From JBOGZI01 sp050697275 (GTDB lineage Bacteria > Actinomycetota > Thermoleophilia > Solirubrobacterales > 70-9): DNA of 9,828 bases. Positions 1 through 6,192 of the stretch are shown one piece after another. Every line of letters starts with the position of its first letter. Position 1 is the first letter of the stretch. Under the pieces are notes generated by a model that saw nothing but the letters and a program-made list of their open reading frames with translations, was not told the origin of the DNA and did not search any database. Made by a program: the position numbers and the translations under genes. Location: contig JBOGZI010000258.1 in the NCBI GenBank assembly GCA_050697275.1, positions 1-9,828 on the forward strand, read 5' to 3'.

Positions 1-97
1 CCCGGATGAACAACGTGGTTAGGAACTACAGCTAGCGGCCCGAAGCGTCAGAGGCCGGTCGGCGCCGCGGTCGCCGATCGGGCGCCAGGCGCCGCCC

Positions 98-134
98 GGC
101 GTGGCCAGGCGTGGCCAGGCGTGGCCAGGCGTGG
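98..134. repeat. 10-bp tandem repeat, about 3.7 copies
   Basis: The unit GGCGTGGCCA occurs three times without change (98-107, 108-117, 118-127), followed by a partial copy GGCGTGG (128-134). Each full unit contains the palindrome TGGCCA, so three identical palindromic sites sit one helical turn apart on the same face of the DNA. The DNA just before it (79-98) is also GC-rich and can form a 6-bp stem (79-84 with 93-98). The repeat lies about 140 bp upstream of gene 1 and outside any supported gene. It may be a polymerase-slippage product or a phased protein-binding array; the sequence does not decide which. Confidence 0.85.
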
Positions 135-189
135 AAACCCGAGATAGCGGGAAAAATCGCCTGCCGCGCTTGCCTTGTGTCCGGCCCAG

Positions 190-251
190 GGGCGAGAATC
201 GCCCGCAATCCCCACAGATCCACGCCGATGGTCCCGCTTGGCGGGACCATC
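190..251 (+). promoter_or_regulatory. Two leader hairpins upstream of gene 1
   Basis: Two perfect hairpins precede the ribosome site of gene 1. The first pairs 190-195 (GGGCGA) with 199-204 around a GAA triloop. The second pairs 227-237 with 241-251, an 11-bp stem around a TTG triloop, and ends 9 nt before the Shine-Dalgarno sequence. Neither is followed by a T-run on either strand, so they are not classic intrinsic terminators. They could be a leader structure, an mRNA stabiliser, or an operator read as DNA. A weak promoter-like pair (TTGCCT at 170-175, GAGAAT at 194-199) overlaps the first hairpin and is not reliable. The stems are seen directly; their role is inference. Confidence 0.5.
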
Positions 252-260
252 TGGCGAGGG

Positions 261-267
261 AGGAGGT
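261..267 (+). promoter_or_regulatory. Shine-Dalgarno site that sets the gene 1 start
   Basis: AGGAGGT lies 9 nt before the ATG at 277. It is a near-perfect complement of the 16S rRNA 3' end, and decides for the ATG at 277 over the in-frame extension that runs back to 175 through non-coding-looking sequence and the leader hairpins. Confidence 0.8.
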
Positions 268-276
268 CACTACGCG

Positions 277-966
277 ATGAATACCCGAACGAGGGAGCAG
301 CTCGCCGGGGCGACCGGTCTGGCCGCCGCGGTGCTGTTCGGAATCTCGTTCGTGATCGGGCTCTCACCTGAGCCGCCCGCCATGGACGATTCCGCAGTCG
401 CGACCGCCACCTATGTGGCGCAGAACCAAGACGCTATTCACGTGCAGGTCCTGCTGAACAGCCTCGCGTTGCTCGCGTTCCTCTGGTTCCTGGGCAGCGT
501 GCGCGCTGGTCTCAGGGGCGCGGAGGGGGGCGCCGGCCGTGTCTCGGCCATCGCATCCGGAGGCGGCCTGGTCGGAACCGCGTTCCTCCTGCTGGCGCAG
601 GTGTTCGCGGCGACGGCGGCCCTGCGGCCCGAGGAGACCGACCCGGGCATCATCCGGACCCTGATCGACCTCGATCAGCTGTCGATCGGGCTCGGAGGAG
701 CCGCGTTCGCCGTCTTCTTCCTGGCGGTCGCGGTTGCGGCACTGATGGACGGTGGCCTGCCGAGTGTGCTCGGCTGGCTGGCGGTCATCGCGGCCGCTGC
801 CGCCGCAATCGGCGTCGTGACGATCTTCACGACGGAAGGCGTGTTTGCGGCTGACGGCGCGTTCGGATTCTGGGCGCGCTACGGCGCGTTCGTCGCCTGG
901 ATCGCGGTTGCGAGCATCATGCTCGTCACCTCGCCACCCACGCGGCGACGCGGCACTCGCCGCTGA
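277..966 (+). CDS. Six-helix integral membrane protein, function unknown
   Basis: I do not recognise a named family with confidence. The 229-residue protein has six hydrophobic segments, at about residues 10-30, 55-76, 92-116, 134-157, 160-184 and 197-217. A polar loop of about 25 residues follows helix 1, and the C-terminal tail is strongly basic (about residues 222-229), which suggests that end is cytoplasmic by the positive-inside rule. The layout resembles small actinobacterial DUF4386-like membrane proteins, but that is only an impression. No catalytic or metal-binding motif is visible. The start is fixed by AGGAGGT 9 nt upstream; a longer frame back to 175 is rejected. It is a single gene with its own leader hairpins, and it converges on the small membrane gene at 1067-1438 with a double hairpin between them. 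Confidence 0.85.
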   Translation: MNTRTREQLAGATGLAAAVLFGISFVIGLSPEPPAMDDSAVATATYVAQNQDAIHVQVLLNSLALLAFLWFLGSVRAGLRGAEGGAGRVSAIASGGGLVGTAFLLLAQVFAATAALRPEETDPGIIRTLIDLDQLSIGLGGAAFAVFFLAVAVAALMDGGLPSVLGWLAVIAAAAAAIGVVTIFTTEGVFAADGAFGFWARYGAFVAWIAVASIMLVTSPPTRRRGTRR

Positions 967-979
967 CGCTGAGGGAGGT

Positions 980-1039
980 GCCGGGGCACGGGCCCCGGCC
1001 TCTGAAGACGAGGGCGGGCGGCCGATGGCCGCCCGCCCT
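980..1039. terminator. Double-hairpin terminator between convergent genes
   Basis: Two hairpins lie just past the stop of gene 1. The first has an 8-bp stem (980-987 with 992-999) and a 4-nt loop. The second is much stronger: a perfect 13-bp GC-rich stem (1011-1023 with 1027-1039) with a GAT triloop, followed on the + strand by the T-rich stretch TTCGTTT. The pair lies between two convergent stop codons (966 and 1067), so it can act on both strands; only the + side has something like a T-tract. Confidence 0.8.
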
Positions 1040-1066
1040 TCGTTTCGCAGCTTGCTACCCGCTTGC

Positions 1067-1438
1067 TTAGCGGGCGCGGGGGCGCGTGGCGGTCGCCTCG
1101 TGGGTGATGATCCCCGCGACCGACAGGCCGACGTGGCCGCAGCCACTGCCGAACACCATCCATTGCGCGGTTTCCGCGTCGAACACCTGCGTCGCGATGA
1201 CCGTCCAGGCGGCGAGCGTGGCGGTGCCGTAGCCGAGCACACCCAGTCCGATCCTCTCCCTCGTCTTGGAGCTGAGGAAGCCGATGTAGCCCATCGCCAG
1301 CCCGAGCACCAAGACCGCGATGCTCAACGCGAATCCGACGTCGGTCGAGGTTTCAGGGTCGAAGCCATAGACCGATGTGCACAGGAAACCTCCCACGAGG
1401 AGATTCGCCAGCGCCAATACGGAGTACCAGATGCCCAT
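1067..1438 (-). CDS. Small four-helix membrane protein, function unknown
   Basis: The 123-residue protein has four hydrophobic segments, at about residues 4-24, 34-55, 62-84 and 92-113, and a short Arg/Thr-rich tail. Helices 1-2 and 3-4 look like two similar hairpins separated by a charged loop (about 57-62, KTRER), a layout seen in SPW-repeat-like small membrane proteins; this comparison is weak. Cysteines occur at 20 and 100, with no clear motif around them. The ATG at 1438 is well supported: an AAGGAGGTT site (1448-1455 on the + strand) lies about 9 nt upstream. A TAGGGT -10 box (1469-1474) would give a leader of about 30 nt. It converges with gene 1 across the double hairpin. Its coding status is convincing from ribosome site, membrane pattern and terminator; its role is unknown. 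Confidence 0.8.
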   Translation of the reverse strand: MGIWYSVLALANLLVGGFLCTSVYGFDPETSTDVGFALSIAVLVLGLAMGYIGFLSSKTRERIGLGVLGYGTATLAAWTVIATQVFDAETAQWMVFGSGCGHVGLSVAGIITHEATATRPRAR

Positions 1439-1468
1439 CTAAAGAGAACCTCCTTGTTGAACGGGTCC

Positions 1469-1474
1469 ACCCTA
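1469..1474 (-). promoter_or_regulatory. Candidate -10 box for the small membrane gene
   Basis: On the minus strand this reads TAGGGT, which fits the actinobacterial TAnnnT pattern. It lies about 30 bp upstream of the ATG at 1438, leaving room for a short leader with the strong ribosome site. No good -35 match is visible about 17 bp further upstream, so this is a weak call. Confidence 0.3.
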
Positions 1475-1544
1475 TCCCGCGGCCAGGACCTCACCCGTCG
1501 CGGCCCCGGGAAAGAACCCAAGGAGCGGAAACGCGCGGCAGCCT

Positions 1545-1706
1545 AGTACACCTGGCCGTGGGTGCGGTGGAATTTGGGCGAGCGAGGGCCGAGCATGGCA
1601 AGGACGCAGGGAGCCGGAATGGCAGCGCCATTGCGGCGACCGAGGACGCGGCCAGGCGAAGGCCCGCAGCCGCCCACAACCGGCGCATCTACGGGCCAGG
1701 TGTACT
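1545..1706. repeat. 162-bp element bounded by 13-bp inverted repeats
   Basis: A 13-bp sequence (1545-1557, AGTACACCTGGCC) is repeated exactly in inverted orientation at 1694-1706. Allowing one bulged base, the match extends to 15 bp. Between the arms are 136 bp with no supported gene; the only internal structure is a small 6-bp stem (1618-1623 with 1627-1632). The right arm ends at the stop codon of the fbiC fragment. No convincing target-site duplication flanks the arms. It could be a remnant of a small non-autonomous inverted-repeat element or a chance pairing. The stretch 1439-1544 next to it holds only the promoter region of the small membrane gene. Confidence 0.4.
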
Positions 1707-1810
1707 CAGTAGGTCTCGACGATCTCGCACAGCGTCGTTCGCTGTGCGGGGGAGCGCCCGGCCATCTTCACCCAGCTCGCCTGCAGGTTCGGGATCGTGT
1801 GCCCCAGCGC
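1705..1810 (-). pseudogene. Truncated copy of the fbiC 3' end with an in-frame deletion
   Basis: This stretch is a partial duplicate of the end of fbiC in the same window. Positions 1705-1763 match 7418-7476 at 57 of 59 bases, including the stop codon. Positions 1764-1799 match 7621-7656 at 36 of 36. Beyond 1799 similarity falls to 7 of 11 by 1810 and then is lost. The two blocks are joined exactly where 144 nt (48 codons) of fbiC are missing, so the frame is kept. Translated on the minus strand, the first block reads ALGHTIPNLQASWVKM and continues as AGRSPAQRTTLCEIVETY before a stop, against ALGRT... and AGRAPAQRTTLYEIVETY in FbiC. It has no start codon context, no iron-sulfur cluster motif and no core of the enzyme, so it cannot make a functional FbiC. 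It lies 45 nt downstream of the hydrolase stop, on the same strand. It is either a remnant of a second cofH/fbiC copy or a locally duplicated fragment. Confidence 0.9.
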
Positions 1811-1854
1811 CGCCGAGCTGGAGCGCGGGCGGGAGCCGGAGGGGCGGCGCGCGC

Positions 1855-4800
1855 TCACTTCCGAACCAGCGTTACTTCCTTCGCCCTCGACTTGGCGAAG
1901 CCGCCGATCGGCGCGTAAGTGATACGCACTTTGACCTTGGCCTTGCCCTTGCGCCTGAGCGCGCGGCGGATCTCTCGCCCCCGCTTGCCCTTGGCCCGTG
2001 GCTCGATCCGGAGCTTCACCCGGCCGCCCTCCACCGCACGGCTCCCCCGCGCCCCGCCCGACCCGAAGCCGATGCTCCTCAACCCGGTGCCCTTGAGGCC
2101 GACCCTCCCGGGGCCTGCCAGTTCGACGCTCAGGAAGGCGATCCCCTTCCTCTTGTTTCGCTTCAGCTTGACGAAGCGGAAGTGGTTGGAGGGAACTGCG
2201 GTGCGGGGCGCTGCGCCGGTGGGGCCGCCCGGCCCTTCGACGCCGGGTGGCGGCTCAACGCCCGGTGCCGGCTCCCCCGCCTGGCCCACCGCCTGGCCCA
2301 CCGGCAGGGTGATCTCAATCGAGCGGAAATCCACCTGCCCCGCCGCCCGCTGGCCGTCGTAGACGGTCGTCTGGGGGACGATCTGCAGCGAGTAGCCGGC
2401 CGCGGTCGAGCGACTCGCGATCCGCTCGAGCGGCAGCGAGATCTCGTGCTCCTCGCCGTCGAGCTCGATCGGGATCGGCGTGGGCACGTTGTTGACGACG
2501 ATGTTGCGACTCTCGTCCACGACCTGGGCGTAGACGTGGGTGCGCTGCTGGGAGCCGCTCGGGGTGCCGGTGCCGTAGGTCGAGACCCCCGTCGCGCTGT
2601 AGGTGAGCCGCAGCTGTGGGGCACCGAGCACGGTGGAGCCCTGCGGCGGGGCCTCGATCGGCACCTCCACGCCCACCGGGGAGGGCGTGGCGAAGATCGC
2701 GCCGCCGGAGCCGGGCAGCTCCCCGGGGGTGAGGGGCACGATGCCGCTGCCGCTTCCCCGCAGCTCGCCGTCAAGCGACAGCGTCGAGCGATCGCCCGGG
2801 TTCCAGCGCCCCCCCTCGTCGATCCATTCGAACTCGGGCCCGGTCGACACCTCGCGACCGCGGAGGTGGCGGTCGAACCAGGCCAGGACGCGCCCCTGGA
2901 CGTGCTCGGGATCGCCGGGGTCGGTCAGGCAGGCGCCGTGCCCGCCGCAGAACCAGATCATCTTCACCTCGGTCCCCGCCGCGCTGAGCGCCTCGAAGTT
3001 GCGCTGGGCCTCGTCGAGCGTGAACAGGGTGTCGGCCGTCCCCTGGATCAGCAGGGTGGGGGCCTTGATCCGCTCGAGCAGGAAGTCGGGGCCGCGCTCG
3101 GCGAACCACTGCTCGGTCTCGGGCAGGATCGTCCCGCTCGGCACGGCTGTCGCGAACGCGTCGAGGACCTCGGGCGGCAGGTTCCCGGTCTCGATCCCCG
3201 CCGGGCTCAAGACGCCCGGCAGGGTCGTGCTGGGGACCCCGGCACCGAAGAGGATCGCCGCCCAGCCCACCTTCACCGTGCCGCGCGGGAAGAGGCTGGT
3301 GACGAGCGAGTTCCAGGCGATCGAGGGCGCGATCGCGTCGACGCGGTCGTCGAGCGCCGCCGCTACGAGCTGGATGCCGCCGCCGTAGCTTCCCCCCGAC
3401 ATCCCGAGGCGGGGATCGCCGGGGCCGTCGAGCAGCGCCTCGGGCTGGCGCGCTGCGTAGTCGATCAGCGCCTGGGCGTCGCGGCCCTCGAACTCGGGGC
3501 TGTCGACCTGGACCGTGCCGCCCGAGCGCCAGAAGCCGCGCGAGTCGAAGGTGAGGACGTTGTAGCCAGCCTCGATGAAGGCCTCGATCGGCGTGTTGCC
3601 GAACGCCTCCTCGGCATCCTGGTCGGGGCTGTTCCCCTGGCCGGGGCCCTCCCCCGGGCATCTGGTGCCAGGAATGCCCCAGCCGTGCCCGACGACGATC
3701 GTCGGCGCCCGCTCCCCCGGCTCGAGGCCGGCGGCCGGGCACCAGTGGGTGAGGATCTCGGTGCCGTCGAAGGAGCGGACCATGGTCTGGTGCTCCTCGC
3801 TCACCGAGGGCGGCGGGCCCTCGAAGCGGGTGGCCACCACCCTTCGCTTCCCGTCGATCGTCTGGAAGAAGACCGCGTCGGCCTGGCGGGCCTTCGCAGC
3901 GGCCACGCGCGGAGTAAAAAGGGTGTCCACGTTGCCCGCCCCGGGAGCGTCGGAGCGCAGCGAGACCGGAGCGCTCCAGCGCCCCCCGGTCGCCCGGCGG
4001 GCGGCGTTAATGACGGGTGCACCGATGAAGCTGGCTCCGTAGACGATCGTCGCCGTCCCCTCGGCGTCGACGGCCAGGTCATAGGCGGAGGTGAGGCGCT
4101 CGTTCTCGGACGACGCGCCGTCCGGCGGCTTGGAGCTCTCATCGTCCGTGAGGTGCTCGTTGGACGGTGACACGCGCTCCACGAACCCGAAGCCCCGATC
4201 GCTGGTGCGCTCGGCCGAGTAGACGCGCGAGCCGCCGGTGCCGATCTCGAGCTCACGCCAAGCGGCGGTTACCCGGCCCTTCGGATCGACCGCCACAGCA
4301 GGGTCTAATGCCGGCCTGTAGGCGGGTCTTGGGCTCGAGAGCAGCTCGGCGTCCTCGGGGTCCGCGCCAGGGAGCCAGCGCCGGGCGAAGGTGCGGTTGA
4401 ACCCCACTTTCCCCTCGGGGTCCTCGGCGAACACAGCGGTGATCGCGCCGGCGTCGTCGACCGCGACGGCGTGGCCGCCGACGTCCCCCCCGGTCGCGTC
4501 GAGCAGCTGCTCGTCGGAGAAGCCGGCGGCGTGGGCAAGCTTGCGCTTCACGAAGAGCCGAGTCTCGCTAGTAGGGAAGCTGCCAACTCCGCGCGTGTAG
4601 GTGACGGCGACCTCGCCCTCGCCGTTGACGGCGATCCGAGGATTCCCCCCCTGGGCCAGGGTCTCTGACACCCAAGATCCCGTCGTCGGATCGAAGCGGG
4701 CGAGGAGCACATCGGGGCCCGTCGTGCGCACGGCATAGCCGTTCCCCTCGTCGTCGAGGGCGACGCTATGTTGCGGGCCGTTAAACCCCGGGAATCTGAA

Positions 4801-5217
4801 CACTGGCCTCGGACCGAGTTCGCCGGCCGGCCAGGCAGCGGTGTCGAGGGCTGAGCCGGAGCGCCAGGCTCCGAGCGCGTCGCCCCCCGGACTCGCCGCC
4901 AGCTGAACCTCGGAAGTCACGCCGGCTCCCGCGGGCGGGGCGCTCCGGGGCGCCTCCCAGCTCGGCGCGCCGGATGCGCGGCGCGCGAAGAAGGGCTGCC
5001 CGCTGTCGTCCTGGAAGAAGAGCGCCGTAGCTAGCCCGTTCGCCCCGACCGCCACGTCCATCGAGTGCGCCGTCCCGCCAATGCTCACGTCGTCGTTGAT
5101 CGGCTGCGCAGGCTCCCAGACAGCGAGCGCCCTCGCGGGCGCCAGGCAGAGCACTACCGTGACGGTGGCCACCGTGGTCGTAAAGCGAGTCAGGCTCACG
5201 TTACCCCCGGCAACCAA
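1855..5217 (-). CDS. Secreted beta-propeller/S15-CocE-type serine hydrolase
   Basis: The 1120-residue protein is predicted to be exported and to cleave a peptide, ester or amide substrate outside the membrane; the substrate is not evident. An N-terminal signal peptide ends near residue 32 (after ALA). Residues about 50-465 contain eight repeats of the form VAVDxxGxxTAVF (near 53, 103, 150, 194, 249, 307, 380 and 437), probably a beta-propeller. Residues about 475-790 are an alpha/beta hydrolase of the S15/CocE type: HGWG (511-514) for the oxyanion region, nucleophile Ser610 in GGSYGG, Asp729 in GTAD, and His760 in GGHG. A beta-sandwich like the S15 C-terminal domain follows (about 800-975), then a Pro/Gly linker (976-1005) and a basic domain (about 1012-1120) of a type I associate with Thermoleophilia. 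Cys757 and Cys763 flank the catalytic His. The frame opens with TTG at 5217 (GAGG 6 nt upstream). GTG at 5199, codon 7, with GGGGGT just before it, is an equally good start and gives a more typical signal peptide. The fold is a strong call; the substrate is unknown. Confidence 0.9.
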   Translation of the reverse strand: MVAGGNVSLTRFTTTVATVTVVLCLAPARALAVWEPAQPINDDVSIGGTAHSMDVAVGANGLATALFFQDDSGQPFFARRASGAPSWEAPRSAPPAGAGVTSEVQLAASPGGDALGAWRSGSALDTAAWPAGELGPRPVFRFPGFNGPQHSVALDDEGNGYAVRTTGPDVLLARFDPTTGSWVSETLAQGGNPRIAVNGEGEVAVTYTRGVGSFPTSETRLFVKRKLAHAAGFSDEQLLDATGGDVGGHAVAVDDAGAITAVFAEDPEGKVGFNRTFARRWLPGADPEDAELLSSPRPAYRPALDPAVAVDPKGRVTAAWRELEIGTGGSRVYSAERTSDRGFGFVERVSPSNEHLTDDESSKPPDGASSENERLTSAYDLAVDAEGTATIVYGASFIGAPVINAARRATGGRWSAPVSLRSDAPGAGNVDTLFTPRVAAAKARQADAVFFQTIDGKRRVVATRFEGPPPSVSEEHQTMVRSFDGTEILTHWCPAAGLEPGERAPTIVVGHGWGIPGTRCPGEGPGQGNSPDQDAEEAFGNTPIEAFIEAGYNVLTFDSRGFWRSGGTVQVDSPEFEGRDAQALIDYAARQPEALLDGPGDPRLGMSGGSYGGGIQLVAAALDDRVDAIAPSIAWNSLVTSLFPRGTVKVGWAAILFGAGVPSTTLPGVLSPAGIETGNLPPEVLDAFATAVPSGTILPETEQWFAERGPDFLLERIKAPTLLIQGTADTLFTLDEAQRNFEALSAAGTEVKMIWFCGGHGACLTDPGDPEHVQGRVLAWFDRHLRGREVSTGPEFEWIDEGGRWNPGDRSTLSLDGELRGSGSGIVPLTPGELPGSGGAIFATPSPVGVEVPIEAPPQGSTVLGAPQLRLTYSATGVSTYGTGTPSGSQQRTHVYAQVVDESRNIVVNNVPTPIPIELDGEEHEISLPLERIASRSTAAGYSLQIVPQTTVYDGQRAAGQVDFRSIEITLPVGQAVGQAGEPAPGVEPPPGVEGPGGPTGAAPRTAVPSNHFRFVKLKRNKRKGIAFLSVELAGPGRVGLKGTGLRSIGFGSGGARGSRAVEGGRVKLRIEPRAKGKRGREIRRALRRKGKAKVKVRITYAPIGGFAKSRAKEVTLVRK

Positions 5218-5274
5218 GCCTAGCCTCGGAAGGACATCGTCGTCGCAGTTCGCGAGTAGGACACCAGCGGCTTC

Positions 5275-5324
5275 GTGCCCGCTCAGGGCACAGCGCGAGG
5301 GCCGCTGAGCTGCGGCCCTCGCGC
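5275..5324 (-). terminator. Tandem hairpins downstream of the acidic secreted gene
   Basis: On the minus strand, a perfect 13-bp GC-rich stem (5293-5305 with 5312-5324, 6-nt loop) lies about 45 nt past the stop codon of the acidic protein gene. It is followed by a second 6-bp stem (5275-5280 with 5286-5291, 5-nt loop). There is no T-run after either, as is common for GC-rich actinobacterial terminators. They separate the acidic gene from the hydrolase gene on the same strand, arguing that the two are not one simple operon. Confidence 0.65.
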
Positions 5325-5368
5325 CTCGCCATCAATCGACGCATGTGAACGCGGTCACCTCGTTCGCG

Positions 5369-5938
5369 TCAGTCGATGCAGGGGTCGCCGGCGTCCTGGC
5401 CGAGAGGCTGGACGTCGCTCAGTAGCGGGGTCTGATCCCCATCAGCGGAGTCGAGCTCGCCGCCCCCGTTGAACTCGGGGTTCTGCCCGTAGAGATCACC
5501 GCTGGTCGAGCCGTCCGTCGACGTACTGCTGTTGCCCTCGACGTAAAAAGCGTCGGCGGCACCGGGATCCTTCTCACTCGAGGCCCCGACCATGCTGTCG
5601 ACGGTGGTGCCCGTGACCGTGATGCTCCCCTGGGCCCAACCGAGCTCGGGAGCGCCTGACGAGTCCAGGCGCGCGTACCCGCCCGTACTCGAGACGCCGG
5701 CCTCGCCGGACCCAAACGCGGTCGAGCCGCTCACCTCGCCCGCGGTATCCGCCCAGACTGTCACTCCAGCTACCGGTCCTACCTGTGTACCTGTGTGCGT
5801 GGGCGTGGGCTCGGTCTTGGTGGGCCCATCGCCTCCGTCGCCGGCGGTCTCGCAGGCGCTTGCGCTTCCGACCGTGGCGAACATCATCACACCGACCGCC
5901 GCCGCGGCCGGGATGACGATCTTGAGCAGCTTGATCAT
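5369..5938 (-). CDS. Small, very acidic secreted protein of unknown function
   Basis: I do not recognise this 189-residue protein. It starts with a clear signal peptide (two Lys, then a hydrophobic core at about 7-25), ending at SASA before Cys29. The -3 residue is not Leu, so cleavage by signal peptidase I is more likely than lipoprotein processing, but a lipid anchor on Cys29 cannot be excluded. The mature part is rich in Gly, Ser, Thr, Asp and Glu, with about 25 acidic residues against 3 basic ones, and has a Thr/Pro-rich stretch (about 40-50). Its only cysteines are Cys29, at the mature N-terminus, and Cys187, three residues from the end, so a disulfide could close the chain. The ATG at 5938 has an AGGAGG site just upstream; the in-frame extension to 5995 is unlikely because it covers the leader hairpins. 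Tandem hairpins lie downstream. Low-complexity sequence and small size suggest a cell-surface or extracellular protein, but no function can be named. Confidence 0.8.
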   Translation of the reverse strand: MIKLLKIVIPAAAAVGVMMFATVGSASACETAGDGGDGPTKTEPTPTHTGTQVGPVAGVTVWADTAGEVSGSTAFGSGEAGVSSTGGYARLDSSGAPELGWAQGSITVTGTTVDSMVGASSEKDPGAADAFYVEGNSSTSTDGSTSGDLYGQNPEFNGGGELDSADGDQTPLLSDVQPLGQDAGDPCID

Positions 5939-5940
5939 GT

Positions 5941-5950
5941 CTCCTCCTCT
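5941..5950 (-). promoter_or_regulatory. Shine-Dalgarno site that sets the acidic gene start
   Basis: On the minus strand this reads AGAGGAGGAG, containing a full AGGAGG ending 4 nt before the ATG at 5938. It favours 5938 over the in-frame start at 5995, whose extra residues have no signal-peptide character and overlap the hairpin just upstream. Confidence 0.75.
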
Positions 5951-5965
5951 TGTAGTTGCAACACC

Positions 5966-5983
5966 CCCCCGAAGGGGCTTCGG
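5966..5983 (-). promoter_or_regulatory. Two mutually exclusive hairpins in the acidic gene leader
   Basis: On the minus strand, 5977-5966 can form CCCC-UUCG-GGGG, a 4-bp stem with the very stable UUCG tetraloop. The same bases can instead join an overlapping 6-bp stem (5969-5974 with 5978-5983, 3-nt loop). The two cannot form together. The structures end about 27 nt before the start codon. They may only stabilise the 5' end; a switching role is inference. No confident promoter could be placed between 5984 and 6138. Confidence 0.4.
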
Positions 5984-6102
5984 TTCGCTCCGCACTGGAA
6001 GGCGGTCCGATGCTCAAATCACCGTGGCATGGCTCAGGCCGCCTGTGGGTGTAAGAACCGCCAGTCTTTTGCAGCTTCGACGGTGGGTTTTCAACAACCG
6101 AG

Positions 6103-6116
6103 GCGCGGATCCGCGC
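6103..6116. promoter_or_regulatory. Perfect 14-bp palindrome upstream of the PucR gene
   Basis: GCGCGGATCCGCGC is a perfect self-complementary 14-mer, in the divergent intergenic region between the acidic protein gene and the pucR-type gene. It is 77 bp upstream of the ATG at 6193 and 165 bp upstream of the other gene's start. A dimeric regulator could bind it, the neighbouring PucR-type protein being the obvious candidate for autoregulation. The palindrome is seen directly; its use as an operator is inference. Confidence 0.45.
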
Positions 6117-6192
6117 AAACCGGCGCACTAAAGCCAGGGTGGATCTAACGTTTCAGCCGATGGGCGCAGCGCGGCTTAGTGGATCGCGGGAG

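Noticed and set aside
3..35. Possible 3' end of a + strand gene entering from the left, ending RMNNVVRNYS and TAG at 33-35
   Set aside because: Only ten codons are visible, with no identifiable protein and codon use unlike the neighbours. It cannot be supported from this window.
98..134. CRISPR array
   Set aside because: The repeat is a 10-bp head-to-tail unit with no spacers, and no cas genes are present.
364..1242. Minus-strand frame across gene 1 and its terminator
   Set aside because: It spans two strong hairpins and two convergent genes, and its translation is low-complexity Arg/Ser/Pro sequence.
1555..1566. 12-nt match (GCCGTGGGTGCG) between the inverted-repeat element and fbiC at 7722-7733
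   Set aside because: A 12-mer match in GC-rich DNA of this length is expected by chance, and there is no flanking similarity to suggest more fbiC remnant.
1491..1688. 65-codon minus-strand frame inside the inverted-repeat element
   Set aside because: The translation begins with a hydrophobic run that mimics a signal peptide, but there is no ribosome site and the rest is Pro/Ser/Arg-rich; too weak to call.
1375..4170. Very long open frame on the + strand opposite the hydrolase gene
   Set aside because: It has Arg/Ala/Gly/Pro-rich low-complexity translation, no domain, no ribosome site, and runs through the noncoding 1439-1705 stretch. It is the expected antisense shadow of a GC-rich gene.
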